A stretch of DNA of 8,500 nt from Candidatus Uhrbacteria bacterium (GTDB lineage: Bacteria > Patescibacteriota > Patescibacteriia > 2-12-FULL-60-25). Below the pieces are notes generated by a model. It was not told the origin of the DNA and made no database searches. It saw only the letters and a program-made list of their open reading frames with translations. The position numbers and the translations under genes were made by a program. The stretch covers positions 1-8,500 of the forward strand of contig WJLP01000038.1 in assembly GCA_014728435.1 (NCBI GenBank). Direction: 5' to 3'. The stretch's first letter is position 1. The number at the start of each line of letters is the position of its first letter. Below are positions 1 through 5,415 of this stretch, in pieces.

Positions 1-964
1 CATTGGTTATGGCGGTAAAAGGCCGCGGTTCTTCCAAGTAGCCAACCACATCCCCTATGTTGAGGCGCGGTCCGATTACAAAACGCGGGTTTGTGGTTTG
101 TATCTCCCGTATAAAAATATCGTCATCGGCCAGCAAACGAATACGATAGACGCCCGGATCAAGATTATTCATTTCAATGTTGACAGGAATGCGATTGCCG
201 TAATCCGCATCTCTGGAACCGCTGGCCGGAACCGCGTCGTACTTAATCACTTCATCGTTTATGCTTATTTCGATAGCCAGCAAACCTCCGCTGCGGCTGC
301 GATTTACATCCTGAATTTCAAGCTGAATGTCGATGCGGCCGCCGGCCGGAACCACCCAAAAATCGTGCTGACCTCGCAAAGAAACTTCAAAAGTTTGCGT
401 GGTTGTGGAATAGGGGTCGGCAATAATCGGCGAAGTCGTGGTAGTTAACCAGACAGCAAGATTTCGGGTGTCCAGTTCATCCAAACGTGAAGCCGGTGTT
501 TGCCCGGCAACAAAACCGTTCGTACCGCCCGGGGATGTAACCTGCCGCCAATCATCTGATTCAAGCATGGCCGAATACCAAGGTATCATATCCAGTTGAG
601 TTCCGGCTTTGTCGCGCACAATACCAAACTCCACCAAAGGCTGATGAAAGACGCGCATTTCCATCTCCACATCAACGTGCGCGTAAGGGCCGGGCGTGCG
701 GGCATTTATGTAAACCGGATCTTCGATCATGCGCTGTCCGATGAAGTCCAGTTCATCACCTTCGGCGACGATAGTGCGCTCTGCGGGCAGGAATTGGTAG
801 ATAAAGGCGCTTGTGCCGGATAAATCGGTTTCAGCGTAAAAAATACCCGATGCCGGGAATCTTAGGCTGATGACAAATAAGACAACCCCAAGGCCGATCA
901 ACCAGGGTACAAGAGCAAATATATAAGCGACCGGCTTGGGAATGTTAATGGATGCGAGCGACAT
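1..964 (-). CDS. Signal-anchored extracytoplasmic protein, C-terminus beyond the window
   Basis: Unrecognised gene, 321 codons visible and open to the left edge. It starts at the ATG complementary to 962-964. One hydrophobic segment at about residues 11-35, after a short N-terminus, reads as an uncleaved signal anchor, so the rest should lie outside the membrane. That part is rich in beta-forming and polar residues with no cysteines in the portion read. It includes a stretch around DPVYINARTPGPYAHVDVEM, a Thr-rich segment (TTTTSP), then a domain with a GGRIDIQLEIQDV strand and a PGVYRIRLLADDD strand, resembling repeated beta-sandwich modules. From memory, similar proteins with a 'DPVYF..RTP' stretch recur in Patescibacteria without assigned function; that is an impression, not a search. 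It lies 149 bp downstream of the membrane protein at 1114-2820 on the same strand but has its own promoter-like signal. A role in the cell envelope is inferred from topology only. Confidence 0.8.
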   Translation of the reverse strand, partial: MSLASINIPKPVAYIFALVPWLIGLGVVLFVISLRFPASGIFYAETDLSGTSAFIYQFLPAERTIVAEGDELDFIGQRMIEDPVYINARTPGPYAHVDVEMEMRVFHQPLVEFGIVRDKAGTQLDMIPWYSAMLESDDWRQVTSPGGTNGFVAGQTPASRLDELDTRNLAVWLTTTTSPIIADPYSTTTQTFEVSLRGQHDFWVVPAGGRIDIQLEIQDVNRSRSGGLLAIEISINDEVIKYDAVPASGSRDADYGNRIPVNIEMNNLDPGVYRIRLLADDDIFIREIQTTNPRFVIGPRLNIGDVVGYLEEPRPFTAITN

Positions 965-970
965 AGGGAA

Positions 971-998
971 AGTATGAGTCCGTCCCACTACGTGTAAA
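971..998 (-). promoter_or_regulatory. Promoter for the 964 gene, giving a leaderless mRNA
   Basis: On the minus strand a -35 box TTTACA (complement of 993-998, 5/6 to TTGACA) is followed after 16 bp by CATACT (complement of 971-976, 4/6 to TATAAT). Six bases separate the -10 box from the A of the ATG at 964, so transcription would be expected to start on or next to that A. No Shine-Dalgarno sequence precedes the start codon, which fits leaderless initiation. The boxes are seen; activity is inferred. Confidence 0.5.
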
Positions 999-1080
999 GC
1001 TTCAACCTACGGTCAACTGGTCGCGGGACAAGTCAAGCCAAGCGACAATACTCAACGAATCCAATTAAACACGATAAAAC

Positions 1081-1112
1081 TTTCAGCTTGAAGGACTTTG
1101 AGTTTGAAGGAC
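1081..1112. repeat. Two tandem 16-bp repeats next to a stop codon
   Basis: Positions 1081-1096 and 1097-1112 are direct copies sharing 14 of 16 bases, each ending TTGAAGGAC. They end one base before the TGA (1114-1116) of the minus-strand membrane protein, so they are the first sequence after its stop. Their style (short, AACTTGAA-like) recalls the heptad arrays elsewhere in the window, but the period here is 16. No T-run follows on the minus strand, so this is not an obvious terminator. Confidence 0.6.
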
Positions 1113-1113
1113 G

Positions 1114-2820
1114 TCAGTACACATCATACAATGTTTGATTACCTGTTGTGAATACCGGACGCAGGATAAAGCCTTGTTTTTCCCAATCCTCTATACCTTG
1201 ACTGTCTTGCGTGGGCAAATAGAGACGCAAGTCCGGGCTCTCTTTTTGCAAAATATTTATCTGTTCGTGCGATGGCATGGGAGAGACGGCGCTTACAACA
1301 GGGAAGAAAATCTTGTCGGACCGGTCGGACAGGATGATGCCGTGACCCGGAAAATCTTTTTGCGCGGCCGCGCGGACTTGGCGGTATGAGTATAATTCTT
1401 GTTCAATGTAAATCAGGCTTTCGTCATAACCGGCTACGGCAATCCACATGCCGTAAACGGCAAGTCCGGCCGTTAAGCAGACAGCGAAAATTTTTGTTGA
1501 CCACGGCCGCCATAGTTTGGAAAAGACATAGCCGGCCGATAGCGCGACAGCTATGGATACGGGCAAGGTGTAGCGCAAGAATGAATTTCCCAAGCTGACT
1601 TCGTTTAAACGCACATGATCTTGATAAATGCCGTTACCATAAAACAATGTGGTGGCGATTACCGGCCAAATAACCGCGGCCAGCGCCCATTTATTTTCCG
1701 ATTGCCAGACTTTTTCTTTGGTAAGGATAAGGATTGAACCTAAAGCCAAAACCGTCCAGGGCAATAGCAGCCAAAAATAGTAATTCTTAATATTCCACCA
1801 GATGTGCCGAGGATGAAAACTGAACGGCAGTGTGTCGAAAAATGATACCGAATCGCTATGCGCAACCTGAACGCCCACGTCGTCCTCTTTATTTTGGTCG
1901 AGATCGTTGTTCGTAATTCGTTGTTCGTAGTTCGTTGTTATCGGGCGGATCTGATATCCGCTGACAAACCACTTGCCATAAGTATCCGCGCCAAGCTTGG
2001 CACTCACAAGGAGGATAAGAATGAATGGGATGATAAAAACTAATAGAGGACGAACTCTGAATTCCGAACTCCGAACTCCGAGCTTTGTGCGTTGGATGAA
2101 GGCGAAAATAATGACCGGAATAATCCAAATAGCCTCAACCGGGCGGATTATTAGCGCCAAAGCGGACAATATGCCGGCGATCGGCGAACTAAATTTATTA
2201 AATAATTCCCGGTAGTTGATCTTGGTCTTAGTAGAAAATTCGTTCGGAGTTCCCTGTTCGGAATTTTGCGCCAGGGTCGCATCTAGTTTTGGCCGAGATG
2301 TTCGCGTGAGCAAGAACCAAGCCCAGACCATCAAGCACAGTTGAGTAAGTTGAGGGAACGTTCCGCGATTTGTATAGAGAATGACGGTGGGCAAGCTCAT
2401 CCAGATAATGATAGACATGAACTTAACGGGCTTGGGCCAGGTTTTGGGCATGACCCGCCAAAGAGGATAAAGCGTGGTTAAAGCCAACAGTGGGGCGAAA
2501 AAGTTTAAACCCAACAAACCGAATAGTTTATATATGAATGACAATACGAGGGGCATGCCCAAAAATCCGATGGGCGCGACTAAACCGGTTTCCGGCACAA
2601 AAACAAAACTCCGGGGATGTGCCCAGATGAATTTTTGTGTAATTTCAGAGGAATATCCAAAACTACCATGCTCTGAAAAGTTGATTGCGGTTATGATATT
2701 CGCGGTTTCATCGGGGCTCATCCAGATATTACTTGATACCAGGGGCAGACGGATCCAAACAGAAAATAAGGCAAATATAAGAACAGCCGCGGATATCCAC
2801 AAAATACCCCGTGTTTTCAT
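1114..2820 (-). CDS. Polytopic GT-C-type membrane protein, probable glycosyltransferase
   Basis: A 568-residue protein with about 10-12 hydrophobic helices (for example about 7-28, 80-122, 133-172, 213-242, 258-275, 345-369, 375-395, 413-450) and a soluble C-terminal domain from about residue 465. The first extracytoplasmic loop carries an acidic pair D37-E38 in SPDETA. An acidic motif in that loop is the hallmark of GT-C glycosyltransferases (PMT/ArnT/GT39-like), which use polyprenyl-phosphate sugars at the outer membrane face. An aromatic and basic stretch (FLRYTLP, about 415) precedes the last helices. Family membership is inferred from topology and this pair; the substrate is unknown. Three heptanucleotide arrays are embedded in the reading frame, encoding about residues 186-194, 246-257 and 294-306. 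These are low-complexity stretches such as RSSEFRVR and TTNYEQRITNN, lying between membrane helices. It ends in TGA. No Shine-Dalgarno sequence is visible. The start is supported by the helix that follows it and by the promoter at 2857-2886. Confidence 0.8.
   Translation of the reverse strand: MKTRGILWISAAVLIFALFSVWIRLPLVSSNIWMSPDETANIITAINFSEHGSFGYSSEITQKFIWAHPRSFVFVPETGLVAPIGFLGMPLVLSFIYKLFGLLGLNFFAPLLALTTLYPLWRVMPKTWPKPVKFMSIIIWMSLPTVILYTNRGTFPQLTQLCLMVWAWFLLTRTSRPKLDATLAQNSEQGTPNEFSTKTKINYRELFNKFSSPIAGILSALALIIRPVEAIWIIPVIIFAFIQRTKLGVRSSEFRVRPLLVFIIPFILILLVSAKLGADTYGKWFVSGYQIRPITTNYEQRITNNDLDQNKEDDVGVQVAHSDSVSFFDTLPFSFHPRHIWWNIKNYYFWLLLPWTVLALGSILILTKEKVWQSENKWALAAVIWPVIATTLFYGNGIYQDHVRLNEVSLGNSFLRYTLPVSIAVALSAGYVFSKLWRPWSTKIFAVCLTAGLAVYGMWIAVAGYDESLIYIEQELYSYRQVRAAAQKDFPGHGIILSDRSDKIFFPVVSAVSPMPSHEQINILQKESPDLRLYLPTQDSQGIEDWEKQGFILRPVFTTGNQTLYDVY
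1905..1939. repeat. Intragenic heptad array, five units, consensus CGTWRTT
   Basis: Five consecutive 7-bp units lie in perfect register on the plus strand. Units 1, 3 and 5 are identical CGTTGTT; units 2 and 4 are CGTAATT and CGTAGTT. The array sits inside the minus-strand membrane-protein gene and encodes about residues 294-306 (TTNYEQRITNN), just before an acidic stretch in an apparent loop. Because 35 is not a multiple of three, each unit is read in a different frame, yet none of the frames on the coding strand contains a stop. Confidence 0.85.
2051..2085. repeat. Intragenic heptad array, five units, consensus CGAACTC
   Basis: Five consecutive 7-bp units; units 1, 3 and 4 are CGAACTC, unit 2 is TGAATTC and unit 5 is CGAGCTT. 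The reverse complement of the unit is a rotation of CGGAGTT, the unit of the array at 2238-2265, so the two arrays are in opposite orientation. It encodes about residues 246-257 of the minus-strand membrane protein (RSSEFRVR), between two hydrophobic helices. Confidence 0.85.
2238..2265. repeat. Intragenic heptad array, four units, consensus CGGAGTT
   Basis: Four 7-bp units in register: ATTCGTT, CGGAGTT, then CCCTGTT and CGGAATT. The array is more degenerate than the other two in this gene. Its unit is the inverted form of the 2051-2085 unit. It encodes about residues 186-194 (SEQGTPNEF) in a polar loop between hydrophobic segments. Confidence 0.65.
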
Positions 2821-2856
2821 AAAAATATGCTACATGTTTTCGCGTTTTTGTGCTAG

Positions 2857-2886
2857 TTTATAACAACCAGAATCATCAATTATCAA
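2857..2886 (-). promoter_or_regulatory. Promoter for the GT-C-type gene
   Basis: On the minus strand TTGATA (complement of 2881-2886, 5/6 to consensus) and TATAAA (complement of 2857-2862, 5/6) are separated by 18 bp. A start near 2850 would leave about 30 bases of leader before the ATG at 2820, with no Shine-Dalgarno sequence. The -10 overlaps a plus-strand TATAAC (2859-2864) that could serve the divergent lysozyme-like gene. That one has no convincing -35 box. Confidence 0.55.
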
Positions 2887-2893
2887 ACCCCCG

Positions 2894-2923
2894 GCCTGCC
2901 ATGTCCGGCACCGGCGGGCAGGC
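2894..2923. repeat. REP-like GC-rich palindrome
   Basis: GCCTGCC (2894-2900) pairs perfectly with GGCAGGC (2917-2923). The 16-base loop contains two CCGG tetramers (2905-2908, 2911-2914) that can themselves pair. The element is strikingly GC-rich within an AT-rich divergent spacer and looks like a dispersed extragenic palindrome. It would lie in the 5' leader of the lysozyme-like gene if transcription starts near 2871. Whether it recurs in the genome cannot be seen here. Confidence 0.6.
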
Positions 2924-2939
2924 AATAATCAATATTTTT

Positions 2940-4436
2940 ATGATAAATAAAACCAGACATTATTTAAAGCGACTCTTTGCAGTTTTATTACTCGTCGCTT
3001 TAACAGTGCCAATCATTCCCGGCAAGGCTGATGCGGAAACAGGCTTGGTTATCGACCAGATCGGATTTAATCCGGATTTAATATTATCCGACAATGATAT
3101 CTTTAACGAAAACGGGATGAGTTATGATTATCTGGTCAATTTCGCGCGTTCCAAGGGCGTTTTGGCGGATTTGATGGTAGAAGATATTGACGGAGACATG
3201 AAGACCGCGGTTGATGTGATTTGGCGTGTTTCCAGAAATTACAAAATGAATCCCAAATATTTGTTGGCACTCTTGCAAAAAGAGCAATCACTAGTGGAAG
3301 ATCCGGAGCCGTCGGAAAGACAGTTGGCGTGGGCCATGGGCTATGGAGTTTGCGATTCTTGCTCCAAGGATGACCCTAGAATTCAGGATTTTCGCGGTTT
3401 TGCCAATCAAGTGGAATACGCGGCGCGCCAGCATAGAGAAAAGTACTTGATGCAATTACTGACATACGGCAAGACGATTGCCGGCAAAGGCATCGGTATA
3501 ACAATGGAGATTGACGGCATTGTCGTAACTCCCAAAAATCAAGCAACAGCCATGCTTTACAGTTACACACCGCATATTCACGGCAATCTAAACCTTTGGA
3601 AGATCTGGAAACAATGGTTTTCGTTAGAATATCCCAACGGGACAATCGTAAAGGGAATGCCCAGCGGCGAAACTTACATGATTCAATTTGGACAGAAACG
3701 CAAATTCGCCTCTCCGTCCGTTTTATTATCAATGACCGATCCGAATAAGATTATTGAGGGTTCGGATACGGATTTGTCCGCTTATCCGGACGGCGACCCG
3801 GTTAAATATCCCAAATTCGCGTTGTTAAAAGATCCGAACGGCACGATTTATCTAAATGCGTCAGACGGTAAGCGCAGAATTGCGAATATGGCCACTTTCA
3901 GGCAATTCGGTTTTTCGGAGGATGATATTATCGAGGTGCCCGCGGAAGATGTGGCGATTTTGCCTGACGCGGCTCCGATAAACGAGCAAACGGTTTTTCC
4001 GCAGGGCGCTTTGGTGAAAGCCAATGAGTCGCCCACGGTTTATTATGTTGAGAATAATAAGAAATACGCCCTGCAAGACGAGGTCTTTTTGAAACTTTAC
4101 TTTACACGCAGACCCATAGTAAGCGTACCGGCGCTCACCATAAACAGTTACGCCGACGCAGGTATTTACAAGCTGAAAGATGGTGAATTGGTTAAAGGCA
4201 GCGGACCCGATGTGTTTGTTGTTGAGGAAAGCGAATTACGCCCCATCCCATCGGAAGATGTATTTTTATCCATGGGTTATAAATGGAACAATATTGTAAC
4301 CATACCCGACAGAGTGCTTTTATCGTATAATCAAAGCAATCCCGTAGGTCAAACCAATCTGGCGGTGGAGAACCTGGACACGGCCGAGGTATCACAGGCG
4401 ATAATTAACAATTTAGGTTCATCAAGTGACAAGTGA
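2940..4436 (+). CDS. Secreted lysozyme-like protein with C-terminal repeats
   Basis: A 498-residue exported protein. Residues 1-32 form a classic signal peptide (basic MINKTRHYLKR, hydrophobic LFAVLLLVALTV, cleavage after ADA). This fixes the start at 2940 rather than the in-frame GTG at 2850 or ATG at 2901. Residues about 85-225 look like a lysozyme/transglycosylase-type domain. NPKYLLALLQKEQS holds a Glu (E115) in the usual catalytic position, followed by AMGYGVCDSCS with a Cys pair (C138, C141), GFANQVEYAARQ, and KNQATAMLYSYTPH. The same motif order occurs in uncharacterised exported proteins of actinobacteria and CPR; peptidoglycan cleavage is inferred. From about 231 to 460 there are roughly four degenerate repeats of about 55 residues. 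Each has a 'G.l.k....tvYyv.n.kkr.i....f..lg' pattern and probably binds the cell surface. The TGA stop at 4434-4436 and the last residues (SSSDK) are supplied by a heptad array. Confidence 0.85.
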   Translation: MINKTRHYLKRLFAVLLLVALTVPIIPGKADAETGLVIDQIGFNPDLILSDNDIFNENGMSYDYLVNFARSKGVLADLMVEDIDGDMKTAVDVIWRVSRNYKMNPKYLLALLQKEQSLVEDPEPSERQLAWAMGYGVCDSCSKDDPRIQDFRGFANQVEYAARQHREKYLMQLLTYGKTIAGKGIGITMEIDGIVVTPKNQATAMLYSYTPHIHGNLNLWKIWKQWFSLEYPNGTIVKGMPSGETYMIQFGQKRKFASPSVLLSMTDPNKIIEGSDTDLSAYPDGDPVKYPKFALLKDPNGTIYLNASDGKRRIANMATFRQFGFSEDDIIEVPAEDVAILPDAAPINEQTVFPQGALVKANESPTVYYVENNKKYALQDEVFLKLYFTRRPIVSVPALTINSYADAGIYKLKDGELVKGSGPDVFVVEESELRPIPSEDVFLSMGYKWNNIVTIPDRVLLSYNQSNPVGQTNLAVENLDTAEVSQAIINNLGSSSDK

Positions 4437-4501
4437 CAAGTTCATCAAGATCCACCAAATCAACTCTTGATAAACTTGCAACTTTAAACTTTAATCTTCA
4501 T
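4416..4501. repeat. Inverted heptad arrays forming a long hairpin between two genes
   Basis: The left arm (4416-4450) has 7-bp units of type CAAGTGA (4423-4429 and 4430-4436 identical, 4437-4443 variant). The right arm (4467-4501) has units of type ACTTNNA (4474-4480; 4481-4487 and 4488-4494 identical). The arms are inverted: ATCAAGA (4444-4450) pairs with TCTTGAT (4465-4471), 4437-4442 with 4473-4478, 4431-4434 with 4481-4484, and 4424-4427 with 4488-4491. This gives one imperfect hairpin around a 14-base loop with mismatches spaced about seven bases apart. The second CAAGTGA unit contains the stop codon of the upstream gene. The right arm contains a promoter-like pair. No T-run follows, so it is not a classic terminator. 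Confidence 0.8.
4467..4495 (+). promoter_or_regulatory. Promoter inside a heptad array, for the LigB/Memo-like gene
   Basis: TTGATA (4467-4472, 5/6 to consensus) and TTTAAT (4490-4495, 5/6) are separated by 17 bp. A start near 4502 would leave only about five bases before the ATG at 4507, so the message would be nearly leaderless, matching the missing Shine-Dalgarno sequence. Both boxes lie in the right arm of the heptad element. Confidence 0.5.
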
Positions 4502-4506
4502 TCCGT

Positions 4507-5298
4507 ATGATCGTTTTTGGAGCAATCATCCCCCACTCCCCTTTGCTCATTGAAAGCATAGGAAAAGACCAGCGCGAAAAACTAAAAACCACGGTTGATG
4601 CTATCGCGCAAATTGAACAAGCCATGTATTTGGCAAAACCCGAGACTTTGGTAATCATAGCGCCTCACGGGCCGAGGTATCCGGATGCTTTTTCGGCGAA
4701 TATGTCCGGCAACTATACGGGTACGCTAAAGTCTTTTGGTGATTTTTCGACCACGATTGAGGCAAAAAGCGACTACATGCTGATAGACAGAGCACATAGA
4801 AAAATGCGCGAAGAAGATATTCCGTTTACACTCACATCAGCCGAAGAGCTGGATTACAGTTTTACGATTCCGATCTTGCTTCTCGCGCGTCACTTGCAAA
4901 ATTGGAAGCTGTTTCCGATTTCACCTTCCATGATGGACGGCAAAGCGCATTATGAATTCGGCAGGCAGATCAAACGGGTGCTGCATATGGAAAAGAGACG
5001 CGTCGCGGTTATTGCCAGCGCGGATTTATCGCATAAATTGACAGCTCAATCACCCGGCGGAGCATCGGATGAAGGTCCGAAATTTGACCAAATGATACAG
5101 CAGCATGTATTAACCGAAGACCCTACCCCGCTTTTAACAATGCCCGCCGAGATTATCGAAAATTCCGGGCAATGCGGCTACAGGCCGATTTGCACACTGC
5201 TCGGCATGATGGATAAGATGAATGTTACAAGGGAGGTTTTAAGTTATGAAGCTCCATTCGGTGTTGGCTACATGACCACCAAGTTTGACATCGCTTAA
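4507..5298 (+). CDS. LigB/Memo-like metalloprotein (AmmeMemoRadiSam B type)
   Basis: A 263-residue protein of the class III extradiol dioxygenase LigB / Memo superfamily. Candidate metal-site residues sit in family positions: H10 in IIPHSPLL, H54 in IIAPHGPRYP, H176 in SADLSH, and E218 and C223 in ENSGQCGYRP. LigB enzymes hold Fe(II) through two His and one Glu for aromatic ring opening. Memo proteins use two His and a Cys and have a less settled, redox-linked role. The Cys at 223 and 'CGYRP' favour the Memo branch (AmmeMemoRadiSam protein B). AMMECR1 and radical-SAM partners are not in this window, and no aromatic catabolism genes are present, so ring cleavage is unlikely. It is cytoplasmic with no signal sequence. 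MIVFGAIIPHSP at the N-terminus matches the family start, supporting 4507. It lies 70 bp after the lysozyme-like gene, separated by a heptad hairpin, and 117 bp before the PriA-like gene, separated by another. Confidence 0.8.
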   Translation: MIVFGAIIPHSPLLIESIGKDQREKLKTTVDAIAQIEQAMYLAKPETLVIIAPHGPRYPDAFSANMSGNYTGTLKSFGDFSTTIEAKSDYMLIDRAHRKMREEDIPFTLTSAEELDYSFTIPILLLARHLQNWKLFPISPSMMDGKAHYEFGRQIKRVLHMEKRRVAVIASADLSHKLTAQSPGGASDEGPKFDQMIQQHVLTEDPTPLLTMPAEIIENSGQCGYRPICTLLGMMDKMNVTREVLSYEAPFGVGYMTTKFDIA

Positions 5299-5301
5299 AT
5301 C

Positions 5302-5370
5302 AGCTTATAGCTATCAGCAGATGGCCGATAGTTAGACTTTTTGGCTATAGGCTATCCGCTATCAGCTGTA
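5302..5370. repeat. AGCTATN heptad array folding back on itself
   Basis: Five degenerate 7-bp units (5302-5336) and four clearer ones (5343-5370, for example GGCTATA, GGCTATC, CGCTATC) flank a short CTTTTT. The stretch 5301-5331 can pair with 5338-5368: perfect blocks are 5301-5305/5364-5368, 5307-5311/5358-5362, 5316-5318/5351-5353 and 5321-5328/5341-5348 (with G-U pairs), separated by small internal loops. It begins four bases after the TAA of the LigB/Memo-like gene. The same unit family recurs at 7178-7243, on the other side of the PriA-like gene. An A-run follows (5370-5377), so a plus-strand intrinsic terminator is not supported. Confidence 0.75.
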
Positions 5371-5415
5371 AAAAAATATATCCCGTTGTTTCGGTAAGTA
5401 ATTAGTTTTTATAAT

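Noticed and set aside
98..823. Plus-strand open frames at 98-448 and 596-823
   Set aside because: They lie antisense to the continuous minus-strand frame 1-964, which has a signal anchor and protein-like composition; they show no domain or start context.
1020..1046. Hairpin GTCGC/GCGAC in the 965-1113 spacer
   Set aside because: A five-base stem with a 17-base loop and no T-run is within chance expectation.
1889..2128. Second minus-strand frame across two heptad arrays
   Set aside because: It overlaps the membrane-protein frame, which continues with hydrophobic helices on both sides. The frame is open because the heptad units are stop-free in every frame, not because of a frameshift.
2850..2939. 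N-terminal extension of the lysozyme-like gene from GTG 2850
   Set aside because: It would put about 30 non-signal residues, partly encoded by a GC-rich palindrome, before a textbook signal peptide that begins at 2940.
1114..4436. UGA recoded as glycine or tryptophan
   Set aside because: Two frames end sensibly at TGA (1114-1116, 4434-4436), and the sequences after them are repeats, not continued coding.
4431..4484. Heptad hairpin as an ordinary intrinsic terminator
   Set aside because: No uninterrupted T-run follows the stem on the plus strand, and the right arm contains promoter-like boxes for the next gene.
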